NCBI GenBank assembly: GCA_016937795.1
Contig: JAFGVV010000060.1
Coordinates: 1 to 59,374 of the forward strand
Direction: 5' to 3'
Length of the DNA: 59,374 nt
DNA from: Paludibacteraceae bacterium
Lineage (GTDB): Bacteria; Bacteroidota; Bacteroidia; Bacteroidales; Paludibacteraceae
The notes beneath the pieces were generated by a model. The model was not told the origin of the DNA and ran no database searches. It saw nothing but the letters and a program-made list of their open reading frames with translations. A program made the position numbers and the translations under genes. Of the stretch, positions 47,210 through 54,157 are shown one piece after another; position 1 is the first letter of the stretch; every line of letters begins with the position of its first letter.

Positions 47210-47225
47210 ATATTGAACATAGTAG

Positions 47226-47253
47226 AAAAAGAGCCTTTCGGGGCTCTTTTTTT
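47226..47253 (+). terminator. Terminator of the sialidase transcript
   Basis: AAAGAGCC and GGGCTCTTT form a hairpin with a TTTCG loop, flanked by an A-run and eight Ts. Confidence 0.9.
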
Positions 47254-47356
47254 TGTGTTTACAGGGATCAGGTTGTATATTCAAAGTTATTTCTAAAACA
47301 TTATAATCATAATTAAAAAGGTAATAAATAAGATATAATACGCATATATAGGAGCA

Positions 47357-47411
47357 TTTTATATGCGTTTTATATGTGTTTTATATGCGTTTTATATGCG
47401 TTTTATATCAT
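47357..47411. repeat. 11-base tandem repeat, TTTTATATGCG
   Basis: Five consecutive 11-base units; three are exact and two are slightly changed. The period is close to one helical turn and each unit carries a T4 tract, so the DNA may be intrinsically curved. It lies between the sialidase terminator and the HTCS2 promoter. Confidence 0.85.
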
Positions 47412-47480
47412 AATATGATTAGCGCAAATAAAGAGCAAAGAACAAAGAGTCAGAAGACTATAATGAAAATATCGCATATA

Positions 47481-47511
47481 GTCGGAGTGCGACCTGAAGT
47501 CGCTCCCCGAC
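47481..47511. repeat. Isolated hairpin upstream of HTCS2
   Basis: GTCGG/CCGAC outside and GCGAC/GTCGC inside make a stable stem with a CTGAA loop. There is no T-run. It resembles short dispersed hairpin repeats of Bacteroidota intergenic DNA. Confidence 0.5.
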
Positions 47512-47590
47512 TGCACAGCCTTATTCAACGTGTTATTCTGTATTTTCAGTTTGTGCTGTGTGCCAATAATCCTCATAATAAGAATTTTGT

Positions 47591-47625
47591 ACAATTCCGC
47601 ACCAAATTCGTACAATATACAACCT
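47591..47625 (+). promoter_or_regulatory. Direct-repeat operator upstream of HTCS2
   Basis: ACAATTCCGCACCA (47591-47604), a 7-base spacer and ACAATATACAACCT (47612-47625) reproduce the 14+7+14 layout found at 22.1-22.3 kb; each box matches a box there at about 11 of 14 bases. This could indicate autoregulation or control by HTCS1. The -7 box lies 30 bases downstream. Confidence 0.5.
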
Positions 47626-47655
47626 GAGACTTAGAACCGGTTTATTCAATTCTAT

Positions 47656-47663
47656 TATCTTTG
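47656..47663 (+). promoter_or_regulatory. -7 box of HTCS2
   Basis: TATCTTTG fits TAnnTTTG, about 68 bases before the ATG at 47731. No -33 TTTG is seen. Confidence 0.55.
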
Positions 47664-47730
47664 TGAATGAAACATTTAGCACAGTGGCTTGTTTTAATAA
47701 AAGCAACCCTTAATACTGCAAACATTACGA

Positions 47731-50700
47731 ATGAAAAGCATAAAAATCATACTTCCACTGTTGGCGACGTGGCTCACGATGGGAATATTTGCCGCCAACG
47801 ATATTTATTTTTCAAAAATAGGCATCGAACAGGGATTGTCGCAGCTTTCGGTAATGACCATTTATCAGGATGAACTTGGGGCACTGTGGTTTGGTACCCG
47901 CGAGGGTGTAAACCGCTATAACGGTCATTCGATGGAAGTATTCAGGCCCGAGCCGAACGACAGCAACTCACTGAACGGAAGTCTGATAAAAAAGATCACC
48001 GGTAACAAAAACGGACTGATCTACATTCATTCGCAAAACGGCCTCAACGAATTCAACCTTCGCAGCCGAAAAATGCGACGCATACAAAAAGAAGAAATCG
48101 ATGCCATTGCACAGGGAATAAGCAAGCTATGGGTGGCTGAGAAAAACAAAATCTACACCTACGATACCGGCAAAAAGGAGTTCTATACGGAAATTTCTGA
48201 TCCGGATATCCAAATAAGGGTGTTGCTCGAAACTGCCGACCAGCGATTGGTCGTGGGTACTGTATCATCCGGACTTTATATTATCGACCAAAACAAAAAA
48301 ATCCGTCAGGTACTGAAAACCACAAGTCAGATTTCGTCGGTATTCGAGGATAGCAAGAAAAATATATGGGTGGGCACGTGGCTCGAAGGTCTTTACAAAA
48401 TTGAACGCAGCGGGAATATTGTGCAATATCTCCCCGGCAAAACCGACTTCCGCATCTCGTCGGAGTTTGTACGGGCTATTTGCGAAGATTCCAACGGCTT
48501 TATCTGGGTGGGAACCAAAAAAGGCCTCGACCGCCTCAGTGCTGAATCGGGCAACCTGAAACATTACGACTCCGACGAATACAACAACCGCAGCCTTTCA
48601 AACGAATCGGTATGGGCACTGCTGCGCGACAGTCAGGGCAGCATTTGGGTGGGTACTTATTTCGGTGGCGTAAACTTTTTCAATCCGGACATCGATTTCT
48701 ACAGTTTTCACGACCTGCGTTCGGGTGAACTCCGCAACAAACCCTTTCCCATTATCAGCGAAATTGTGGAGGACAATCAGCAGCAACTCTACCTCTGCAC
48801 CGAAGGCAACGGACTTATTCATTACAACCCCGCCACACGTACCTACAAAACCATTTCGCATATTCCGGGAAATCCCAACACGCTCACCGGCGACAACATT
48901 AAAACCTGCTATTTCGACAGAGCAAACAACGAACTCTGGCTCGGAATGCATTTGGGAGGTGTCAGTAAAGTGGATATCCGCAGCGGAAAAATCACGCAGT
49001 TCCGCCACCTGAAGCCCGAGTGGGAACAATCAGACATTGTGCGCGCCATTGTAGCTTACGAAGGAAATTTACTGATAGCCACCTACAACGGACTCTTCCT
49101 GCTAAATAAATCAACCGGACAGATTTCACTTTTCTCGGAAAAGCTACACAAAACCGTAAGCTACTTCGTTGATTTAAAAATAGATGCTCAGGGCAATTTC
49201 TGGATAGCCAGCAGGGGACTTTACCGCTACAACCCGAAAACAGGCAAAACCGACAGTTGGTTTTTCAGCATGGGCGACAGCACCAGCCTGAGCAACAACA
49301 ACACGATGAAAATTCTGATCGACTCAAAGCAACGAATATGGATTGCCACCAACGGAGGCGGCGTAAATCTTTACAAGCCTGAGCAAAACAGCTTTGTAAG
49401 ATATAGCAGTGCCAACAGCGGACTGAAAAACGACTTTATCAGCAATCTTGCCGAGTCGCGTTACGGATACTTGCTTATTGCCACTACACAGGGTTTTTCG
49501 ATGCTCGATGCCGAAAACAATAAAATTTCGAACTACGGTCCCGAGAACGGGTTTCCGCTAAACTCGCTTTTCAACGGAGGCATGCAGCTGACAGCCAAAG
49601 GTGAGATATTTATGGCCGGCATGAATGGCATGGTGTCGTTCAACGAAGAAAATCTTTCGAGCCCGCGCCGTTCTTTCAACCTGAACCTCACTTCGCTGTG
49701 GATTAACAACAAGGCTGTAGAGCCGGGCGATGAAACCAATGTCCTCGATATTTCACTACCCTTTACCGAAAGCATTAAGCTCAATCACCGTCAGACCATG
49801 ATCACCATTGAGTTTGCCTCCAACAACTATATCGCAGCCAATCAACCGGTGTATCGCTATCGTCTCGAGGGTTTTTCGGATGTATGGACCGATCTGCCGC
49901 AGGGCATCAACAAGCTAAACTTTATGAACCTCAACGAAGGCAAATACCGTTTGCTGGTGGAAGCCTTTTCGCCCAACGATGGCGAAGTGATTGCCCGCAC
50001 CGGACTGGGCATTACTGTTTATCCGCCATTCTACCGTGCCTGGTATGCTTATCTGCTCTACATTTTGCTTATCAGTTTTGCTTCGTGGCGACTTTCGGTT
50101 TTCAGCCGTTCGAAACTCCTGCTGAAAACATCGCTCGAATACGAGAAAAAAGAAAAAGTCCACCTCGAGGAAGTAAACCAGTCGAAACTGCGCTTTTTCA
50201 CCAATATTTCGCATGAATTCCGTACACCACTTACGCTTATCAAAGGGCAGGTGGATATGCTGCTGCAAATGCACAACATTCAGCCATCGGTGTACAATCG
50301 CATTCTGAACGTGAAACGTAACACCCTTACCATGCAAAACCTGATCAACGAATTACTCGAATTCAGAAAAACCGAACAGGGACATTTACATATAAAGGTC
50401 AGCGAACAGGATTTTGTGAAATTTATTTACGAGGTATATCTGTCGTTCAACGAATATGCGGTCTATCGGGACATTAAGTTTAACTTCGATTGCCGGGAGG
50501 AAAAAATCCCGCTCTGCTTCGATGCTGCACAGATGCAGAAAGTTTTTTACAATCTGATTTCCAATGCGTTTAAATACACGCCCAAGGATGGAAGCATTGG
50601 CATTTCGGTGACCGAACAAGCCGACCGTGTGGAAGTAAAAATAACCGATAGCGGCGTAGGCATTTCGGCTGAGGCCATTGAGAAAATCTTCGACCGTTTC

Positions 50701-51777
50701 TATCAGGCCGAAAACGGACTGCAAATCAGCAACATGGCTCCCGGCACTGGCATTGGACTGGCACTTACCAAAAGTATTCTGGAAACACACAAAGCCGAAA
50801 TTCATGTGGAAAGTCAACCACAGGTAGGTAGTATTTTTACAATAACATTACGAAAAGGCTCCGCTCATTTCAGCGACGAACAAAAAGTGACGCAAACCGC
50901 CGAAACAGATGCATATCTGCAGCAGGTAAACGAAATAGACGATGAATTTATGCAGGAAGTGAAAAGCACACAACTGCAAAACAACGAGCCTGTGTTTTCG
51001 ATGCTGATTGTGGAAGACAACGACGAACTGCGCGAAATGCTAAAGAGTATTTTCGAACCCATCTACAAAATATATACGGCAGTCAACGGTGCCGAAGGAC
51101 TGGAAATGACCATCGCACATCAACCCGACATTGTGCTAAGCGACCTGATGATGCCCGAAATGTCGGGCAGCGAAATGTGCTCGAAAATCAAAAATAATTT
51201 CCAGGTGTGCCATATTCCTGTCGTTTTGCTTACTGCACAAACAGCTGTGGAATATAATATTGAAGGTCTGCGCCTCGGTGCCGACGACTATATCACCAAA
51301 CCCTTCAATGTAAAAACCTTGATTACACGTTGTAACAATCTGGTAAACAACCGCAGGGTACTTCAGGACAAGTTCACAAAACAAACAGGTTTCAGTCCGC
51401 GACTGATAGCCACCAATAAAATGGATCTGGAGTTTCTGGAAAAGGCACAGCAAATTGTAGAGCAACACCTCGACGACAGCGAATTCGATGTGCCGGCTTT
51501 CTCACGCGAAATAGCTTTGGGACGTACCAAACTGTTCACCAAACTGAAAGGCATCACCGGACAAACGCCCAATGAATTTATACAGAATGTACGTCTGAAA
51601 AAAGCGGCTTCGCTCCTCAGCAACAATCCTGAATATAACATTTCCGACATCACCTATATGCTGGGATTCAGTTCGCCCAAGTATTTTGCAAAATGCTTTA
51701 AAGAGCAATTCGGTGTTTCACCCTCGGCATACCGAAAAGGTGACGACAGCAACGAAGAGGAGGAGGAAGAAGATTGA
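47731..51777 (+). CDS. Hybrid two-component system sensor/AraC regulator (HTCS2)
   Basis: 1348 residues with a signal peptide ending near GIFAAND. Order: periplasmic Reg_prop propeller (LWFGTREGVNRYNG, IWVGTWLEGLYKI and further blades, about 25-650); Y_Y_Y domain (about 690-755); transmembrane helix near 770-790 (YAYLLYILLISFASW); HisKA with His828 in NISHEFRTPLT; HATPase (NLISNAFKYTPKDG, GTGIGLALTKS); receiver domain with phospho-Asp1138 in VLSDLMMPEMSG; AraC helix-turn-helix region (about 1235-1335). An acidic EEEEEED tail ends the protein. All phosphotransfer residues are present. It follows the T9SS lectin/sialidase block and is its most likely regulator. It differs enough from HTCS1 to sense another ligand. 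A motif related to the 22-kb operators lies in its own leader. Confidence 0.95.
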   Translation: MKSIKIILPLLATWLTMGIFAANDIYFSKIGIEQGLSQLSVMTIYQDELGALWFGTREGVNRYNGHSMEVFRPEPNDSNSLNGSLIKKITGNKNGLIYIHSQNGLNEFNLRSRKMRRIQKEEIDAIAQGISKLWVAEKNKIYTYDTGKKEFYTEISDPDIQIRVLLETADQRLVVGTVSSGLYIIDQNKKIRQVLKTTSQISSVFEDSKKNIWVGTWLEGLYKIERSGNIVQYLPGKTDFRISSEFVRAICEDSNGFIWVGTKKGLDRLSAESGNLKHYDSDEYNNRSLSNESVWALLRDSQGSIWVGTYFGGVNFFNPDIDFYSFHDLRSGELRNKPFPIISEIVEDNQQQLYLCTEGNGLIHYNPATRTYKTISHIPGNPNTLTGDNIKTCYFDRANNELWLGMHLGGVSKVDIRSGKITQFRHLKPEWEQSDIVRAIVAYEGNLLIATYNGLFLLNKSTGQISLFSEKLHKTVSYFVDLKIDAQGNFWIASRGLYRYNPKTGKTDSWFFSMGDSTSLSNNNTMKILIDSKQRIWIATNGGGVNLYKPEQNSFVRYSSANSGLKNDFISNLAESRYGYLLIATTQGFSMLDAENNKISNYGPENGFPLNSLFNGGMQLTAKGEIFMAGMNGMVSFNEENLSSPRRSFNLNLTSLWINNKAVEPGDETNVLDISLPFTESIKLNHRQTMITIEFASNNYIAANQPVYRYRLEGFSDVWTDLPQGINKLNFMNLNEGKYRLLVEAFSPNDGEVIARTGLGITVYPPFYRAWYAYLLYILLISFASWRLSVFSRSKLLLKTSLEYEKKEKVHLEEVNQSKLRFFTNISHEFRTPLTLIKGQVDMLLQMHNIQPSVYNRILNVKRNTLTMQNLINELLEFRKTEQGHLHIKVSEQDFVKFIYEVYLSFNEYAVYRDIKFNFDCREEKIPLCFDAAQMQKVFYNLISNAFKYTPKDGSIGISVTEQADRVEVKITDSGVGISAEAIEKIFDRFYQAENGLQISNMAPGTGIGLALTKSILETHKAEIHVESQPQVGSIFTITLRKGSAHFSDEQKVTQTAETDAYLQQVNEIDDEFMQEVKSTQLQNNEPVFSMLIVEDNDELREMLKSIFEPIYKIYTAVNGAEGLEMTIAHQPDIVLSDLMMPEMSGSEMCSKIKNNFQVCHIPVVLLTAQTAVEYNIEGLRLGADDYITKPFNVKTLITRCNNLVNNRRVLQDKFTKQTGFSPRLIATNKMDLEFLEKAQQIVEQHLDDSEFDVPAFSREIALGRTKLFTKLKGITGQTPNEFIQNVRLKKAASLLSNNPEYNISDITYMLGFSSPKYFAKCFKEQFGVSPSAYRKGDDSNEEEEEED

Positions 51778-51838
51778 TTGGAGTTTAACGTAAAAAGGAG
51801 ATGAGTTATTTAAAATTGAACCCCTAAAATAATCAGCT

Positions 51839-52117
51839 ATGTTTTTAGAAATTAGTAAAGCGAAGTATATTGAAGACTACAAAATAGAGATTCAATTCAA
51901 TAATGGTGAAATATATCTGGTTGATTTGGCCAATGAGTTGAATGGGACTGTTTTCAATCCACTGAAACACAAAAGTTTTTTCAGAGACTTCAGCATACAC
52001 TACAATACAATAGAATGGAAAAACGGAGCCGACTTTGCACCTGAATATCTTTACAAAATTGCCAAATTTCAAAATCAGATAGCCAGCGAACCCACAGAGG
52101 AATACGAATTGCCCTGA
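51839..52117 (+). CDS. DUF2442 family small protein
   Basis: 92 residues. The pattern YKIEIQFNNGEIYLVDLANEL, FNPLKHKSFFRDFSIHYNTIEWKNGADFAPEYLYKIA fits DUF2442, small proteins often found near or within toxin-antitoxin modules and frequently paired with DUF4160, which is absent here. No signal peptide. The C-terminal NQIASEPTEEYE is repeated, in altered form, inside the MNT-antitoxin fusion 1.2 kb downstream. It is the first gene of the accessory island. The following gap, 52118-52323, holds no supported feature. Function unknown; an antitoxin-like role is a guess. Confidence 0.8.
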   Translation: MFLEISKAKYIEDYKIEIQFNNGEIYLVDLANELNGTVFNPLKHKSFFRDFSIHYNTIEWKNGADFAPEYLYKIAKFQNQIASEPTEEYELP

Positions 52118-52323
52118 ACAAGGGAATACGAACAATAATTGCATTTTAGTAACAGGAATAATAGGATTATTGAACGAAAGCTATTATTTTTACAAAACAT
52201 TTCAGAACAAAAACAACAAACAGATAATATATTGAATTAAAATAAGATACTTATCAATAGCATTCGGTCATTGATTGTGCGCTGAATGGAAGAAATTTTA
52301 TTCTAATTTTAATTCTGGCTAAT

Positions 52324-52638
52324 TTGCCACAATTAAATCATGTACTGACTAAATACAATGCTGTGAAAAGTAAGCAAATCAATGTTACAGGTACAGATAT
52401 TACGATAGTTGAATATCAGGACTCAGACTTCATATCATTGACGGATATGGTGAAGGGGTTCGGCGACGATTCAATGATTTACAGTTGGATGCGCAATAGA
52501 AACACTTTAGAGTTTATTGGAATTTGGGAGGAAATACACAATCCTGATTTTAAAGCTAACGAATTCGTAACCTTTAAATATCTGAGCACAAGAATTAAAA
52601 CATGCAATGACACGCTAATCTATGAAAGTGAACATTGA
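52324..52638 (+). pseudogene. Truncated KilA-N domain gene
   Basis: The segment INVTGTDITIVEYQDSDFISLTDMVKGF to TLEFIGIWEEIHNPDFKANEF is the N-terminal part of a KilA-N DNA-binding domain. Intact proteins continue for over 100 more residues (the KWI and FAFEFASW region), whereas here the sequence runs into unrelated codons (YLSTRIKTC) and stops. There is no in-frame ATG near the expected start, only TTG at 52324 or GTG at 52363. The end overlaps the HEPN gene by 17 bases. The best reading is a deletion remnant whose right end was replaced by the HEPN/MNT module. Confidence 0.7.
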
Positions 52639-52972
52639 CACGAAACAAATTCTAAATTATTGGATTGAAAGTGCTGAAAAGGATTTCAAAACTATGAATG
52701 ATTTGTATGAAACAAAAAACTATATTTGGTCACTTTTTATCGGACATTTAGTAATTGAGAAACTGCTTAAAGCTCATTATGTAAAAAAGCAACAGAAACA
52801 TCCATTATTTATCCATGATTTACTACGTTTAGCAAGAATATCACAGATTGAATTAACAGAAGAGCAGGAGGAATGGTTGGATGAAATTACAGCATTCAAT
52901 TTGAACACACGATACGATAACTATAAGCAGGAATTCAGAACGCGCTGTACTAAAGAATATACAGCACAATGA
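52622..52972 (+). CDS. HEPN-domain protein, C-terminally shortened (HEPN/MNT toxin candidate)
   Basis: 116 residues. WIESAEKDFKTMNDLYETKNYIWSLF, VIEKLLKAHYV and HPLFIHDLLRLA are HEPN hallmarks, and ITAFNLNTRYDNYKQEF corresponds to the region with the conserved 'N-RY' motif of MNT-associated HEPNs. The canonical R-x4-6-H ribonuclease motif is not intact (no His after the Arg). The frame ends EYTAQ-stop, but the in-frame codons after the TGA (52973-53010) read INNIIKIRTWLIN, which looks like the usual HEPN tail. Thus a stop codon seems to have replaced one residue about 12-15 residues before the natural end. The MNT partner begins 26 bases later. Whether the shortened protein is active is unknown. 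Confidence 0.8.
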   Translation: MKVNIDTKQILNYWIESAEKDFKTMNDLYETKNYIWSLFIGHLVIEKLLKAHYVKKQQKHPLFIHDLLRLARISQIELTEEQEEWLDEITAFNLNTRYDNYKQEFRTRCTKEYTAQ

Positions 52973-52998
52973 ATAAATAACATTATAAAAATACGGAC

Positions 52999-53574
52999 AT
53001 GGTTAATCAATCAATTATAGAAACTGCTGAACGATTTACAAAACTAATACCTGCCGAATGGGATGTAAAAAAAGCATATCTTTTTGGTTCGTATGCGAAA
53101 GGAAACGAACGCGAAGAAAGCGACATTGATATTGCCGTAGTATTGGGTAATATGCCCGATTTTTTTGATGCGCAAAAACAACTAATGCGGTTGCGACGAA
53201 AAATTGATTTACGCATAGAACCACATCCTATCAGCGAAAACGAGTTTAATGCGTCAAATCCGTATGCATTAGAAATTCAGAATACAGGAATTGAACTATC
53301 TATACAGCCTTCTAATCAATTAGCCAGCGAGCCGGAGACTGAATATAAAATAACAAATATGGAAACAATTAGCATTCAGGTTAATAACCCAAAGGCAATG
53401 CAGTTAATTAAAAACCTTGCTGATTTAAAATTAATTACAATTCAACCAAAGAAAGTTGATTTTTGGGAAACGATGACTGACCAAAAGCAAATGGAAGTAG
53501 AAAAATCGCTTTTAGAAATCGAAAAAGGAGAAACAGTTGATTATGAAGCTGTAATGTCAAAACATCGAAAATGA
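52999..53574 (+). CDS. MNT nucleotidyltransferase fused to a RelB-like antitoxin
   Basis: 191 residues. Residues 1-100 form a minimal nucleotidyltransferase of the HEPN-partner type: G30-S-Y-A-K-G with D42-I-D44 (GSYAKGNEREESDIDIAV) and KIDLRIEPHPISENEF. After a linker (SNQLASEPETEYKITN), residues 121-191 (METISIQVNNPKAMQLIKNL to DYEAVMSKHRK) resemble the small antitoxins encoded before RelE/ParE toxins. An internal ATG at 53359 could initiate the second half separately. The gene sits exactly between a HEPN gene and a RelE/ParE-like gene, so the product joins the two antitoxin types. The MNT half would neutralise HEPN, by AMPylation in known systems, and the RelB-like half would bind the downstream toxin. 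Confidence 0.82.
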   Translation: MVNQSIIETAERFTKLIPAEWDVKKAYLFGSYAKGNEREESDIDIAVVLGNMPDFFDAQKQLMRLRRKIDLRIEPHPISENEFNASNPYALEIQNTGIELSIQPSNQLASEPETEYKITNMETISIQVNNPKAMQLIKNLADLKLITIQPKKVDFWETMTDQKQMEVEKSLLEIEKGETVDYEAVMSKHRK

Positions 53575-53885
53575 GAAAAGTTGTTTTTTCAAAATCAGCT
53601 TCGTTTGGAATCGACAAGTTGCTTCATTATCTTGAATCCGAATGGTCTGTTAAAGACAAACAAAACTTTATTCAGAAATTAGATATTGCTGTTTTACAAA
53701 TATGCAAATATCCACTTAGTACAGAAAAATCAAGTTTGAAAAGTGGATTGCACCGGTTAGTAATTACAAAACAAACTACTTTATATTACACTCACAACGA
53801 AAAACGAGTTTTTATTGTTGCTATTTTTGATACCAGACAAAATCCGAACAAATTAAAAATAAAAAAATCAATTTCGACATATTGA
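53571..53885 (+). CDS. RelE/ParE-family toxin
   Basis: 104 residues. KVVFSKSASFGIDKLLHYLESEWS, FIQKLDIAVLQICKYP and LHRLVITKQTTLYYTHNEKRVFIVAIFDTRQNP follow the ParE/RelE plasmid-stabilisation fold, ending in the typical F-DTRQNP strand. The ATG overlaps the TGA of the antitoxin fusion (ATGA), so translation is coupled. It could be an mRNA interferase or a gyrase poison; the sequence alone does not decide. The following 54 bases contain only a small AATAGCA/TGCTATT hairpin (53917-53933), a possible terminator without a long T-run. Confidence 0.88.
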   Translation: MRKVVFSKSASFGIDKLLHYLESEWSVKDKQNFIQKLDIAVLQICKYPLSTEKSSLKSGLHRLVITKQTTLYYTHNEKRVFIVAIFDTRQNPNKLKIKKSISTY

Positions 53886-53938
53886 TATAAACAGATATTT
53901 TACAACATATTAATTAAATAGCATTCTGCTATTGTTCG

Positions 53939-54113
53939 CACACCCAAGGAAACCTGAGAAATTTCAAAAAAAGCGAACCACAGAAATAGAATGATTAAGC
54001 AAAATGTTTGCGCCCAACGGCGTGGACGTTTGACTTATCATTTCTGTGTGCCCTTCTCAGGGGGTCTTGGGTGTGGATAAGGATTTTGTCCACGCTTTTT
54101 GCATCCAAAGCGT
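53939..54113. other. Highly folded non-coding segment upstream of mod
   Basis: Nested complementary arms: CACACCCAAG (53939-53948) with 54066-54075; CTGAGAA (53954-53960) with 54054-54060; CACAGAAAT (53979-53987) with 54040-54048. A central CGCC-CAAC-GGCG hairpin lies at 54011-54022. GCGTGGAC (54020-54027) can pair instead with GTCCACGC (54088-54095), which also borders the hairpin ACGCTTT/AAAGCGT (54092-54098 with 54107-54113). No frame spans it. It could be a structured RNA, a leader controlling mod, or a foldback insertion. I recognise no known RNA family. Confidence 0.55.
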
Positions 54114-54157
54114 ACTAGAATCTTACCTGAATAATGGCAGAGGCGTAAGCTGAAACC

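Noticed and set aside
47376..47627. 83-codon frame on the plus strand
   Set aside because: It spans the 11-base repeats, the hairpin and the operator region; its codons reflect repeats rather than protein.
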